64,000 nucleotides of DNA from Larix kaempferi. Lineage: Eukaryota > Streptophyta > Pinopsida > Pinales > Pinaceae. Below are positions 1-11,982 of this stretch, one piece after another. The stretch covers positions 1 through 64,000 of the forward strand of contig BSBM01002091.1 in assembly GCA_027924585.1 (NCBI GenBank). Direction: 5' to 3'. The notes under the pieces were generated by a model that was given only the letters and a program-made list of their open reading frames with translations, was not told where the DNA came from and did not search any database. Made by a program: the position numbers and the translations under genes. The first letter of the stretch is position 1; every line of letters starts with the position of its first letter.

Positions 1-1520
1 TATAAATAAATAACATTATTTTTTTGGAAAAACAACTATGCACAAAAACAATCCATTCTTTTTAATTGCTCAAAAAACTATTGGCAAACTTTATCATTTA
101 GGCACTGAACAACTACAAAAATGGTAACATAAGAATTATGGAAAATAACATACCACTATTAGAAAAACTTAAATTTCACATGACCATACATAAAATTAAT
201 AAATAAAAATTATATTTTCTAGAAGCTAATTCGATTTTCTACATTTAATTTTCTTACACCATATTCAAATACATTGTGAAAGTACCTCAAATCATTCCTC
301 CAAGTAAACATAGTTTTTTCTTCTTTGTGTGTGTGTTTCCATTTTCACTAATGTGTCATGAGAGACCATCATTAGCTTTCACTCATTCAAAAACAAAGGG
401 AAATTTGAAGATATCTATGGAGATAAACCAAACTCTCATAGATTAATGGTCCCTTTGAAATATTGTGGTACGTGACCAATAATATAAGATTCCAATGTAA
501 TTTGACCATATGCATGTCAAATTCAAAAATATAAATATATTTTGCAATAGTTTCTTCATGGCTAAATTACCTAGATAGTTAGGTAATGTCATTGTTATCA
601 ACACTATTAGAGTCCTCATTGTCAATTATCTATTGATGATGATTGTCTTAGCCTATATTGATATGTTAGATTCCCATGGTTTTATTTGATGTTTGCTTTA
701 CAATACCAAGTACCATGGTTTTGCCACTTACAATTTTTTTTTGTTCCAATCCAATGAGTTAGAAACCATTCAAATTCAATAAAGATCATTTGGAACTAGT
801 GCAAAGGAAAGTAATAAGGTGTAACAACTACATAAGAGCCATAGAATGACAATGCCAATAATTAAACCTATTGTGGATTCATGTTTCATTCATCAACATC
901 CAGTTTTCCATTAAAAATATGTGTTTTTTATTCAATTGAGAATGATTTCTTTAACCACAATGTTCATAAGATATCCATTGACTCTTATGATACACAAATA
1001 TGGGCCTTTTGAAATGATTCCATGGGATTTGAAGAAAAAAACACATCCATGGAAAAATATTATCATGAGAAGGAAGTTGAAAAATTGGAATTTCCTCACC
1101 ACATCATGTTATTTCCTTATGAGGATTTCTTTACTTTTATTATCACCATCGTGCAATCATATTTGGTTATTTGAAGGTGTAATATCTTCTAAACTAAGTT
1201 GAAAAGGTTAGGATGTTGGTATTGATATAATTATGACAAGTTTTAGAAAAATTTAGGAACAATCCTATTGGCTTGTAGATTACATATTTATGGATTAAAA
1301 ACTTATTATTATGGGGCAATGACATCATGCATGAAATGCATGTCCCATACAATCCATTGTTAATGGGATCTCCACATAGAAATTGGAATGTCAACATTTA
1401 TGAGTACATTAATTATGTTGATGATTTAGGCATACTGCAACTTAAAATCATAGGAGAGTGATATCTCAAATTAAGGCATTTCAAATCCTAATGATGTATT
1501 TTTATTGTTAGAATTATATA
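1..1520. other. AT-rich intergenic DNA, no gene seen
   Basis: Both strands show only short ORFs with no recognisable domain and many stops. Base composition is strongly AT-rich with short A and T runs. I see no LTR ends, no RNA gene and no repeat of note in this stretch. Confidence 0.6.
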
Positions 1521-1745
1521 AGAGGTTGTGGCTATGACCTAGATGAGAATTATCATTGAAGCATAATCAAGTGATCTAATGGTCATGCACACATTAGACA
1601 TTGTCTTTCATTAACTCACCATTTTAAGTTGAATATATTGAGTGGGTGGATGATCTTCATAATTATGTAAGAGATTGTAGCTATGATTAGGAGGAGAATT
1701 GATAATGAAACAAAATCAAGTAATCTAATGTTATGCATACAATGA
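1521..1745. repeat. Diverged direct duplication, offset about 149 bp
   Basis: A segment around 1521-1605 (reading AAGAGGTTGTGGCTATGA at its start) recurs around 1670-1745 (AAGAGATTGTAGCTATGA), followed in both by a similar GAGAATT...AATCAAGT.ATCTAATG block. Many substitutions separate the copies, so the duplication is old. No coding potential is visible. Confidence 0.5.
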
Positions 1746-1889
1746 ACATAACCTTCCCACCAAATATCCTTGAATTTATGACTTAACAAAACAACTCATA
1801 ATTTCATAGGATTCCACCCCATCAATCCTTTTCACACTAACAGTCATAACACTTCCTACAATCCTAGTGTTAGGCAAAACAATCGAGCT

Positions 1890-2460
1890 ACCTATGACAA
1901 TACTCAAAAATTCACTTTTGGAACTCCCTCTTAGATGATATGCATCAATACTCCTTTCTCCACAACATGTGGCACACAGAATACCTCCCAACACCATGAT
2001 TTACATTTAATGAAAAAGTTGTGTGAAAATAGTTATTACCCCATTTTTTTCCCCTCGAAAGAGCCCCATGACCTAGAATCCAATGCATGCACCATGCCCA
2101 CATCCATTTATACACATATTAGAATAGTTTACTCAAATAAAATTTCTAATCCAAATAATTTTATCTTCAAATCATTATAGTGTCATAAAAAACAAATCAA
2201 GTTACCTATGACCACTCAAAACCAAACTTTTGGAAATCCCTCTTACATCATATGCATCGATAACCTTTAATATCTCCCAACAACGTGATTTACATTTAAT
2301 AACAAACTTGTGCTCAAATAGTTATTACCCTTTTTTCCCTAAAAATTTCCCCACAACCTAGAATCCAATGCATGCACCATGACCACATCCATATAAACAC
2401 ATAGAACAATGTCTCCAAATAGAAGCTCTAATCCAAATAATTTATATTTAAATCATTAGC
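1890..2460. repeat. Diverged tandem duplication, two copies of about 260-290 bp
   Basis: Copy 1 spans about 1890-2180 and copy 2 about 2204-2460. Shared landmarks in the same order are ACCTATGAC, CTTTTGGAA.TCCCTCTTA, CAT.ATATGCATC, ATTTACATTTAAT, AATAGTTATTACCC, CCTAGAATCCAATGCATGC and CCAAATAATTT. Spacing between matching landmarks drifts from about 314 to 282 bp, so indels have accumulated. The repeated unit has no open frame in both copies and is probably an old repeat fragment. Confidence 0.65.
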
Positions 2461-3400
2461 ACATCGACATATTGAATGTACACAAAAAAAATTACTAATG
2501 TAAAAAAACATCACATTCTTGTTGTAATAAGAAAATAAGCTTATCATACCTTAGTACATGAAAAAAAACAATAGTTAAAACATAAACTTCACCAATTTAT
2601 GTTAAAAATATTTATTAAAAAAAAATATACAAATTCTAAACTTATAAACTAAACCAAATCGTAAAATATATATGTTAATGTAACTATGTGAATGCAATAA
2701 TACAAATAATAATGACATTAAAATCTAAACTTTTAAGTATATCTTTAAATTGTTTTCTTTTTTAATTTAATAAATGATAAAAAATCAATATTCTAAAATT
2801 TTAGAAGTTAATCTTTAATAAATTCAAACATATGAACCCATTGATTTCTAATTTTAAATAAATAATAAAAAAACACATCTTTAATGCGAAATCCTAAAGC
2901 TAAATCATGTGATAAACTAAAAAAAATAGTTTGAATGGTGAAATAAATTAAACAAAATAGATCTATTATTGTTTTTAAAAACTACAATAAAATACATATG
3001 GACATTAAAATGGAAACCCTTAAATGGAATGTTTGTTTTGCCCTAGAGTGTCACATGGTGTACTTGGCCTAGAGTGCGGCATGGTGTACTCCATAGGTAG
3101 AAATCACGCACTCTAAGCCAAAAATCAAATTAACTAATAATTATTATAATTTAATAATTAAATTTTAATGTTAAAATTTACTTTAACGCTCCACTATTGG
3201 ACAAGTGCACCTACATATTATTGTCCATGCATGGTAATTATATGTCCTTGCATGAACACATCAATCATTAAAAAAACGTTTCATAGGGTAATAAAACTTA
3301 AATAAAATAGGTCCGTAGGATACATATGGACCTTCAAATTTAAAATGAAAGCCGTTACAAAAGAATGCTTTTTTGGATGCGCCTAACCTGTTCCAAAGCA
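2461..3400. other. Very AT-rich spacer with a small 26-bp duplication
   Basis: No gene is visible. Around 3042-3090 a short unit (CCTAGAGTG..CATGGTGTACT) is present twice with a 26-bp offset. The rest is long A/T runs. Confidence 0.5.
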
Positions 3401-3416
3401 AGAAATGGAAGGTGGT

Positions 3417-3425
3417 TATATATTT
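3417..3425 (+). promoter_or_regulatory. Possible TATA box of the candidate gene at 3589
   Basis: TATATATTT lies about 165 bp upstream of the candidate ATG at 3589, at the point where composition shifts from AT-rich spacer to more balanced DNA. This is inference from position only. Confidence 0.25.
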
Positions 3426-3588
3426 GCTCTGACGCTGGACAAATTCAAAATATTTTGCTCCTCTATCGACTGTTAATTTGTGTTGTGTAATTCTTGAGTC
3501 TGGAAGTTTGCGAGCTTTTGCGTCTTGAGTGTAGGCATCTGTGTCTTCGTCTATTCGTGATAGAGGAGGGTGGTGGCTTCGAGGGGAA

Positions 3589-3941
3589 ATGGAACGTCCT
3601 TCCGCTCAATACCGGTATGTCTTCTCTGATGATGTTATGCCTGCTTTGTCTTCCGCTAGATACCGGTATGTCTTCTCAAATGATTTTATGCCTGCTTTGT
3701 CCTCCTAATTTAATATGTCTCTTTCTACGGTCTGAAATCTCATTAGGAATCTCTGAGGGTTCAGCTTTGTTTACGACCTGTCTACAACATTTACTGCAGG
3801 TATAGAAGAACAAAAAATGATGAGGATTATGTCAATACAACGAAGAAACAGAATCCCTGCTACTCCACTCCAGCTATGTATGGATCTTTGTCTCCTCCTG
3901 TCTCTACGTTTTTATTTTTTGTTTCTGGAAAGCAAATGTAA
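3589..3941 (+). CDS. Candidate short gene or gene fragment, two exons, unknown function
   Basis: I do not recognise this protein. An ATG at 3589 in the context GGGAAATGG opens a 39-codon frame to a TAA at 3706. The frame contains a perfect-length 51-bp (17-codon) direct duplication, and each copy carries a plant-like splice donor, CCG|GTATGT (3615 and 3666). A pyrimidine-leaning stretch and an acceptor TTACTGCAG end at 3799. Joining either donor to 3800 keeps the reading frame (CG+G, then Tyr-Arg-Arg) and gives a second exon open to TAA at 3939-3941. The spliced product would be about 56 aa from the first donor or 73 aa from the second. The context suggests a small spliced gene, or a pseudogene/5' end of one. 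Transcript evidence would decide it. Confidence 0.25.
3601..3702 (+). repeat. 51-bp in-frame tandem duplication
   Basis: Units are 3601-3651 and 3652-3702. They differ at a handful of positions and encode two near-identical 17-residue blocks ending in MPALS. Each unit includes the donor-like GTATGT. Confidence 0.8.
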
Positions 3942-4482
3942 TCTAGGAATGAGTTTCTACCCAACTCTCTTAAAATTTTTAAGTTAATTTTCAAGCCACC
4001 AAACCGTGCAAATTTTATCATTCTATCAGCCTTATCTACACTATTATCAACCCTTCCCTCTGTCATTTCGGATGTATTGGCGTAATCTGATGATCACATC
4101 TGTTTTTCGGCCCTCTCCTTTGGCCACAGGAATCGATGCTTTTTGGAATAGATCACCCATTTTTGCACCTGCTGCTGAGCCTTAAGCCAACGGTGGACAC
4201 CATCCTGTACTAATTATAGGGTAAATAATCCAATGCAAAGAACTAAAAGAATGGCACGTTGTCTCTTTTTGCATCCTCTCTCACCAGGAAGCCTCTCACA
4301 CCAGGAATCCTCGCTTTTTTCCATAAAAGAATGGCATGATGCCTCCTAACTGATATGAGTCAAAGTCGGTTGTTGGATCGATTGCATGGCTTCTATCAGT
4401 TTTGGTCCAATCAATGTATAGATGTCCATATGTACTTATTTATGGTTTAACAGATCTAAACGACCACATCTTGTTAACCCAT

Positions 4483-4610
4483 AACCTTAACCCTAACCCT
4501 AACCGCTTATTATTTCGGAGATCTTGTTCCAGTTACATAACCCTAACCCTAACCCTAACCCTAACCGCTAATTTTTTCGGAGATCTTGTTCCAGTTACAT
4601 AACCCTAACT
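4483..4610. repeat. Interstitial telomere-like (CCCTAA)n island with duplicated linker
   Basis: Short runs of the hexamer AACCCT occur at about 4483-4504, 4538-4566 and 4600-4609. They are separated by a nearly identical linker (CGCT.ATT.TTTCGGAG, then ATCTTGTTCCAGTTACAT), so the whole unit is a tandem duplication of about 55-62 bp. The motif is the 6-bp TTAGGG type, not the 7-bp TTTAGGG usual in plants. Confidence 0.8.
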
Positions 4611-6220
4611 AAAAAACCTAGGTGATAAGCCACATATCCATTTGATAACCCAAAATTCCATTCATTAGAGAGACAGATCCATTTGTTGGATAACTAGAGC
4701 GGATCCCACGCCTGCTCCATGGCGAGTTCCATGTTCCCACTGCCACCATTAGATGATCTCAATCCGTAACAACCACCTCCATCGGCACATGCAGATCGGA
4801 GTAGGCAGAGTCTGTGTGGCCATTTCTCTCGCCAAGGCAAGAATGCTCGACCCAGGAACCTCCAACCCGGTCGAAGGAAATAATGCTCACTGTATGTTTC
4901 GGAGAACAAATTGAATCATGATTGATTAGGAATTGAACTCAACGCCCCTTCCAACCCTCAAAGAGAGTATCTCGACGGAAAATATTCATGTTAAATTGTG
5001 AGTACTTGGAATGCGAGAGAGTACATTTCAATTTTATTTTATGATTCTTTCCTTCACATTTTATTTTAAATGTTCTTATATCAATCATCTTCATGTTTTT
5101 TATTAATTGTTGCAATCTTTTGATTAAGAATATGCATAGGCATAGACAAATTATTTTAAAAATTATTCTATAGAATATTTTCAAACAGAATAAACGACAT
5201 AGCGATATTCTTTTCTTATGTTATGATAAATATTTTTATTTTGGATGTAGTATTATTGCTTATTGATATTAACTGTTGTCATATTTTTATGATTGTTTTT
5301 GCATATGATGCATTTAAAAAATAATAATTATGTTTTTTATTTGTCATTTTAATTTTTAATTCAAAATCGAATATATAAATACATATATCACTGTGATTGT
5401 GTTATAAAAAGGAGGGCTTCGTTTTTAACTTTTAATATTTCAAATTTAGTTGATTTTATTTAACGTGTAAAAATTTATTGATTATAATTTTTTATGATTT
5501 TTGTTTGTAGTATTGTAGTCTTCTACCAAATCATCATTAATTATAAGCTTTTAGTTATATATAACTCAAAATAGATATAAATTTAACTATAATTTTATTC
5601 TCCCTTATATATATATATATATCTTGTAATAATATAGAAATGTAAATTTAATTATTAATAAATATAATTTTTTTAAAGAAAAGATAAAACACTCCAAGTG
5701 CTCTAAGTGGTCTCTCTAGAGTAGTGTAGCTTGTTCTTTCATGTATGTTTTGTTAAACTCACTTAAAATTTATTTAATTATTATGTATTTTAAGAATCAC
5801 ATATGCAAATAAAATATTAAACTCTTTTTATACACATAAAATTAATTTAATCATATATTGTATACATTACACATACATATAGAACATTAAACAATTTATG
5901 TACACAAAAAGCGATTTAATCATATAATTTATGCACTGCATATTTAAAAAAGACTTTCAACATAAAAAATTTAGAATTACACATTTAAAAAATAATATAT
6001 TTTATGCCTTCATTTATTTTATTCATTTTCAATATACTTAATTATATATATATGTATATATATATATATAATGAAATTGATATAAAATTTCTTATATCTT
6101 ATTTTAAAATGAAATTGATGTTTATGTTTATGAAATGTAAGTGTTGAATTTGTTTGTAATGTTTGAAATGTATGTTTATTGATTTGAATAATGATGTATT
6201 TTACCTTGGAATATATATGT
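4611..6220. other. Spacer, GC-richer at 4680-4930 then very AT-rich, no gene supported
   Basis: The 4680-4930 patch is distinctly more GC-rich and has a 71-codon minus ORF and a short plus ORF, neither matching anything I recognise. From about 4940 to 6220 the DNA is AT-rich, with short (TA)n runs near 5605-5625 and 6045-6070. No LTR ends or RNA genes were seen. Confidence 0.5.
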
Positions 6221-9200
6221 GAGAGAGAGAGAGAGTAGGGGGGAGGTCAAAGACAGAGGGATGGAGGATAAGGATAAGGGGAGAGAGAATGAGAGGGACA
6301 AAGGGAGAGAGAAAGGGAAAGGGGGAGGGGGAGGGGGAGGAGGAGGAGGATAGAGAGAGAGTGGGAGAGGGAGATGTTGATGGAGGTGGAGGGGGGAGGA
6401 GGAGGATAGAGAGAGAGTGGGAGAGGGAGAGGGAGAGGTGGATGGATGTGGAGGGGAGGGGAGGGGAGGAGGGGGGGGGGGGGGAGAGAGAGGGGGGGGA
6501 ATGGGGGAGGGGGAAAGAGAATGTGAGGGAGGGTGAAGGGGAGGTGGGTGAGGGGGAGTTAGGGAGAGGGGGAGTTAGGGAGAGAGAGATAGAGAGGGGG
6601 AAGGTAGGGAAGAGGAGGGACGGGGAGGGGAAGAGGAGGGACGGGGAGGGGAAGAGGAGGTGGAAACGGGGGGAGAGATAGAGCGGGGGAGTGGGGGATG
6701 TGTAGAGAGAGTGTGAGGGGGGTAGAGAGAGAGGGATAGGGAGGGGGGAGAGACAGAGAGGGAGAGGGAGTGAAGGGGAGAGAGAGAGAGGGAAGGGGAG
6801 AGGGAGGTAGGGGTGAGTGCGACGGTGAAAGGAGGTAGGTGATGGGGAGGTATGAATAGGTGGAAGGGGAAAGGGAGAGGGAGAGATAGAGAGAGTGGAG
6901 GAGACAGAGATAGATGGAGGGAGAGAGAGAGTGGGAGGGAGAGAGAAAGAGAGATGGAGGGAGGGAGAGAGAGAGAGAGAGAGAGGGAGAGATGGGAGAG
7001 GGAGAGAGAGGGAAATGAGGGGATTGTGGGGTGATAGAGTGCGGGATATTAGGGAATGGGAGAGGGGGGATAGAGGGAGAGGGACAAAGGGAGAGAGAGA
7101 AATTGAAAGAGGGAGGAGAGGAACAAAGAGAGAGGGGAGGGGGAGAGAGAGAGAGGGGGGGAGGGGAGGGGGAGAGAGAGAGGGATTGGAAGTGGGGATG
7201 CAATGAAAGGGTGAGGGCAGGAGAAGGAGGATAAAGAGATAAGGAGAGGAGATATATAGGTTGATGGAGGTTGGGGGGGGATCGAGAGGGGGGGGAGTGG
7301 GGAAGGGGGAGAGAGAGTGTGAGGGGGACAAAGAGAAGGGAGAGAAAGGGAGAGAGAGAGAGTGAGGGAGGTAGTGTGTGAGAGAGAAGAGGGAGGGGTA
7401 GTTAGGATGAGGGGGAGGGGTAGAGGGAGAAGGTGAGGGTGAGTGAGAGAGCGAGAGAGAGAGAAGGGGGGTAGAGAGAGAGGGAGTGAGATAGAGGGGG
7501 AGAGAGAGCGAGAGGGACAGAGGGAGAGAGAGAAAAGGGGAGAGGGGGGAAGGGTAGGGGAGAGGGAGGGAAAGAGAGAGAGAGGGATAGGGAGGGGGGA
7601 TAGAGAGAGAGGGATAGGGAGGGGATGGGAGGGAGTGATCGAAAGAGGGGATGCAGTGGGAGGGGGAGGGCGAGATGGGAGAGGGAAGGGGAGAGAGGGA
7701 GATATCTAAGGGAGGGAGAGGGGGAGATGGGAGAGGGAGGGGGGAGAGAGGGAGAAGGAGAGGGAGGGGTTGAGGAGAGGGAGGGAGGGGTAGGGGGAGG
7801 GAGGGGTAGGGGGAGAGAGAGTGGGTGTGAGGGGGAATGGGAAATGGGGAGAGGGATGGGGAGAGAGGGAGGGAGGGGGAGGTAGATATTTGGGGGGAGG
7901 GTAACGGGCAGAGAAGTGGGTAAGGGTAGGTGGAGCGTGCTATAGGAGGGGAAAGTGGGTGATGGAGAGAGTGCGAGAGAGAGAGAGTGGGAGAGTGGGA
8001 GAGAGGGAGAGGTAAGAGGTGGAGGGGAAGGGAAAAGTGAGGGGGATGGGTAGTAGGGGAAGGGTAGGATTAGAGGAATGGGAGGGGAGGAGAGGGAGGA
8101 GGGGTAGGGAGAGGAAATAGGGATGAGGGGGAGGTGGAGGGGATGAGGCAGAGGCAAAAAGGAAGAGGGTGAGAGAGAGAGAGAGAGGGAGAGTCAGAGA
8201 GGGGGGGAGAGATTGAGGGGGAGGGAGAGAGTGGGGGGGGAGACATTGGACTATAGAGAGGGAGTGAGAGGGTTGGGAGAGAGAGGGGGAAGAGAGGGAG
8301 AGGGGGAGGTAGGTGAAGGGGGGATGGAGTGAGAGTGAGAGAGACTGAGAGGTGGGGGAGGGGAAGGGAGGGGGGGGATGGGGGGAGGGAAATAGAGATA
8401 GTGAAGGAGAGGTAGAGGGTGAGAGAGAGTGATGCTAGGAGGGGGTGCAGTGGGAAGGGGATGAGAGGAGGGGGAGGAGGAGGGAGAGAGAGAGTGGGTG
8501 AGGGAGGGAGGGAGGGGGAGGGGGATGAGGGACAATTTGAGGAGGATAGAGAGAGAGAAGAGGGAGGGGGTGATAGAGAGAGAGGGATAGGGATTGAAGG
8601 GGAGAGAGAGATGGAGGGAGGGGAGAGAGAGAGAGGGAGGGGTGGAATGAGTGGAAGAGAGAGAAAGAGGGAGAGGGAGGGGTAGAGAGAGATTGATGGT
8701 AAGATGGGGTGTAGTGGGAGGGGGAGCAAAGCAGGAGGTGAGGATGGAGGAGGAGGTAGAGAGAGAGAGCAGGGGGGAGGGGGAGGGGGTAGAGGGAGAG
8801 GTTTAGGGGGATAAAGATAGAGGGAGAGGGAGGGATAGAAAGAGAGAGGGAGGGGGAGGGGGAGGTATGGGGGAGTGGGAGAGGGGTAGGCTAGAGGGAG
8901 GGAGAGTGAGACAGGGGAAAGGGGGGTAGAGAGAGATAGAGAGGAGAGGAAGAGGGAGAGAGAGAGGGAGAGGGAGAGGTAAGGGGAGAGAAGGAGAAGG
9001 AGATGGAGGGGGTGAGGTATGGAGGGGGTGAGGAGAGGGAGGGAGGGATAGGGGGATATGGGGCCTAGATCAATAGGTTAGCGGGAGAGGAGTGGGTCTG
9101 AGGGGGAATGTGAGAGGGGGAGAGGGATGGGGAGGGATGGGGAGAGAGGGAGGGAGGGGGAGGTAGATATTTTGAGGGAGGGAAAGGGGTTGAGAAGTGG

Positions 9201-10255
9201 GTAATGGTAGGCAAAGAGTGGTATAGGAGGGTAATGTGGGTGATAGGGAGAGTGGGAGAGAGGGAGAGGGAATTGGTGGAGGGGGAGGGATAAGTGAGGG
9301 GGAGGGGTAGTAGGGGAAGGGGAGGATTGGAGGAATGGGAGGGGAGGAGAGGGAGGAGGGGTAGATAGAGGAAATAGGGATGAGGGGGAGGTGGAGGTGG
9401 AAAGGAAGAGGGTGAGAGAGAGAGAGAGAGAGAGAGTCAGAGAGGGGGGGAGAAACCAAGGGGGAGAGAGAGAGTGGGGGGGGAGAGATCAAACTATAGA
9501 GAGGGAGTGGGAGGGTTGGGAGAGAGAGGGGGAAGAGAGGGAGAGGGGGAGGTAGGTGAAGGGGGGATGGAGTGAGAGTGAGAGAGACTGAAAGGGGGGG
9601 GAGGGGGGAGGGGAGTGGGGGAGGGAAATATAGATAGAGAAGGAGAGGTAGAGGGTGAGAGAGAGTGATGCTAGGAGGGGGTGCAGTGGGAGGGGGATGG
9701 GAGGAGGGGGGAGGAGGAGGGAGAGAGAGAGAGTGGGTGAGGGAGGGAGGGAGGGGGAGGGCAATGAGGGATAAGTTGAGGAGGATATAGAGAGAGGAAG
9801 AGGGAGGGGGTGATAGAGAGAGAGGGATAGGGATTGAAGGGGAGAGAGAGGGAAGGGGGAGAGAGAGAGAGGGAGGGGGGGGAGAGAGAGGGGAGTGGTG
9901 GAATGAGTGGAAGAGAGAGAGAAAGAGGGAGAGGGAGAGGGAGGTGTAGAGAGAGAGAGTGATGGTAAGATGGGGTGCAGTGGGAGGGGGAGCAGAGCAA
10001 GGGGTGAGGATGGAGGAGGAGGGAGAGAGAGAGAGCGGCGGGGAGGGGGAGGGTGTAGAGGGAGAGGTTCAGGGGGATAGAGATAGAGGGAGAGGGAGGG
10101 ATAGAGAGAGAGAGGGAGGGGGAGGAGGAGGTATGGGGGAGTGGGAGAGGGGTAGGTTAGAGGGAGAGAGAGTGAGAGAGGGGAAAGGGGGGTAGAGAGA
10201 GACAGAGAGAGAGGAAGAGGGAGAGAGAGAGAGGGAGAGGGAGATGGAAGGAGTG
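6221..10255 (+). repeat. 4-kb polypurine (GA/GGGA-rich) low-complexity tract
   Basis: For about 4,030 bp the plus strand is almost only G and A (GAGAGA, GGGGAG, GGGAGGG and AGAGGG motifs), with scattered T and very few C. The tract starts abruptly after ATATATATGT at 6220 and ends directly at the left end of the gypsy LTR (10256). Long Ser/Pro/Leu ORFs on the minus strand and Glu/Gly/Arg ORFs on the plus strand are a by-product of this composition. A homopurine/homopyrimidine tract this long could form triplex (H-DNA) or G-rich structures; that is inference. Confidence 0.9.
7800..10252 (+). repeat. Higher-order tandem duplication (about 1.25 kb unit) inside the polypurine tract
   Basis: Non-simple landmarks recur in the same order: GGTAGATATT at 7881 and 9172, GATGCTAGGA at 8431 and 9666, and GATGGTAAGATGGGGT at 8695 and 9961. 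The offsets are 1,291, 1,235 and 1,266 bp. The unit is therefore a diverged segmental duplication of about 1.25 kb rather than plain microsatellite slippage, with copy 1 about 7800-9010 and copy 2 about 9090-10252. Confidence 0.75.
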
Positions 10256-10880
10256 TGTTGACACAATATTAGTTTTTATGTGGATAGAGTTTTGCAGTGG
10301 GACCTACAGTTGTGACAAAGAATCTAGTGAAAATTCCTATATCTAGATGAGCATATAAGCAAATTGACAGGGTTTTAAATTTAGCCAACATGCTAAAATG
10401 AAGGACAAAGAGCTAGAAAGTCACTAAATTTATTGGTGAACCTCTTAAATGGTAGAATGGATAAAAGTTAGAGGGCCTCCAAACACTAAAGGAAACTAGA
10501 TATTAAAGTCAGGAACAAATAAAGGGTGAAGGAATGAAGCGCTCAAGTTCGATGTTGGACAAACACTGGAAGAAAAGCGGAAGCATAGTTAAAAGGGGGT
10601 TAGTTTCGAAGTTAATCGACGGCAAAAAACTAAAGCAATAATAGATCAATAGGTAATAACCTTTCCGTGTTTGAAACTAGCATGGAGAAAGGAAGTGGTT
10701 AGCGATGATGAAATATATACCACCTGCCACATGGTGAACGGGAGTTCATTTCGTCGATCGAAAAGTGGTTATGGGAAACCACCTTTAGTGATCCCAAAAA
10801 TGCCGAGGGGATATTCCTTGATGAGATCGACAGCGTAGGTTAAAAGGGACACAAGATCAACGGTTAAATTCATTTGTTGA

Positions 10881-10890
10881 TTATAAAAAG
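10881..10890 (+). promoter_or_regulatory. Candidate TATA box in the gypsy LTR
   Basis: TTATAAAAAG at 10881 is conserved in the 3' copy (TTATAAAAATA at 39017). It lies upstream of the ORF1 start codon in both copies and is the best TATA candidate for LTR-driven transcription. Position and conservation are seen; function is inferred. Confidence 0.4.
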
Positions 10891-11048
10891 AAATATTATA
10901 AAGGTGAAGGTCAAGGGAAATGAGTCATCTATCTCCTGTACATGAGGAAGGAACATGTCTACATTAGTGGGAATCAGGTCAAGGTATACCTATCCAGTCG
11001 TCATATACTAGGTAGGTCACGAACTTTTAGTTGCTTATTGTTCTTTTA

Positions 11049-11053
11049 AAATG
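11049..11053 (+). repeat. Target-site duplication AAATG (left) of copia Co-A
   Basis: The 5 bp before the LTR start at 11054 are AAATG, repeated exactly at 14769-14773 after the 3' LTR. The duplicated site contains the ATG of the gypsy ORF1 (compare the intact site at 39185-39189). Confidence 0.95.
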
Positions 11054-11706
11054 TGTTAGAACATTTTTCCACCTATGTACATCCCTAAGTTGATTAGTTG
11101 GTAAATGGTCAAATTATCATGAACTGGTTAGCAATGTGAACAAGTGCTGAGTCAAACCAGCTTTGTGGAGCGCTCCCCAGGACAATTAATGCACTCAACA
11201 TGCCTAGAGCGCCCTCCTCAGGTCATTTAATGCACTCAGCATGCTTCTCTTCTACCTAGGGCGCATTTGCTCACTTTGTGGACAATCTTGCCTTGTTTTG
11301 TCATATTTTTGACCAATTTTAGACTCCAAACCTCTAACCAACCAGTTTCTTCACATGTGTGAGGTCACATGGGCCTGTCCAGTCATTCCCAGCATTCACA
11401 CAGCAGATTCGAACCAGTTTGGGATGGTTTGGGATATTTTGGTCAACCTAGGGGGGTTTGAGCTATTTCTAAGCTAGATCAGTGTGAACACTCCAGATGG
11501 ATTCGAATTCTTCCAGATTTGTATATATGGGTGTTCTTAACCTTTGTTAAGGTTGGACAGTTAATAATATTGACATTATTCACCAATTTGATGTGTATTG
11601 TTCTTCATTCATTTAAATTTTTATGCTAATTCTTGCAAATGTTGTACAATCTTTCACCAGTGAGGAATCCACAGTAGCTAGGCTCAGCTGTGCTTGAGAT
11701 TTTACA
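11054..11706 (+). repeat. Co-A 5' LTR (653 bp)
   Basis: It begins TGTTAGAACATTTTTCC and ends GATTTTACA, giving TG...CA ends. It is identical in length to 14116-14768. A TATATAT motif at 11522-11528 is the likely promoter core. Confidence 0.95.
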
Positions 11707-11720
11707 TGGTATCAGAGCTC
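11707..11720 (+). other. Co-A primer binding site, initiator tRNA-Met
   Basis: TGGTATCAGAGCTC directly follows the 5' LTR. TGGTATCAGAGC is the standard complement of the 3' end of plant initiator tRNA-Met used by copia elements. Confidence 0.95.
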
Positions 11721-11982
11721 TTGGAGCTAGAATTCGAACCAGCAAGACTGTTGTAGTGGATTGCCAGAAGCAGTGGAGAAACCACATAATTCCTGAGGCC
11801 ATTGCCTTGAGCTTACTGGAGAAATCTAGTGGCTCCTCTCAGGTGTGATGCTCTCCCGAATGCACCCACTATCCATACAGGGTTCGAATCTGTTAGTGTA
11901 GATCCCTCCAGAGTGATTTGAGAGTTGTTTGCAGGTGTTGAAGATCAGCATTGTCAGCAAGTGCGAATTGCAGCAGAGGAGA

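Noticed and set aside
4694-4909. 71-codon ORF in a GC-richer patch (minus strand), and a short plus ORF from 4720
   Set aside because: Neither matches a family I know and the plus frame stops after 16 codons; the patch may be a fragment of something, but no call is supportable.
6201-10266. Many long ORFs (up to 376 codons) rich in Ser/Pro/Leu on the minus strand and Glu/Gly/Arg on the plus strand
   Set aside because: They arise from the homopurine composition, which contains few stop codons in any frame. They have no domains, no start context and no codon signal.
11929-11982. Extending the Co-A ORF to the upstream TTG at 11929
   Set aside because: There is no ATG upstream, and the Co-B gag begins at the position matching ATG 11983.
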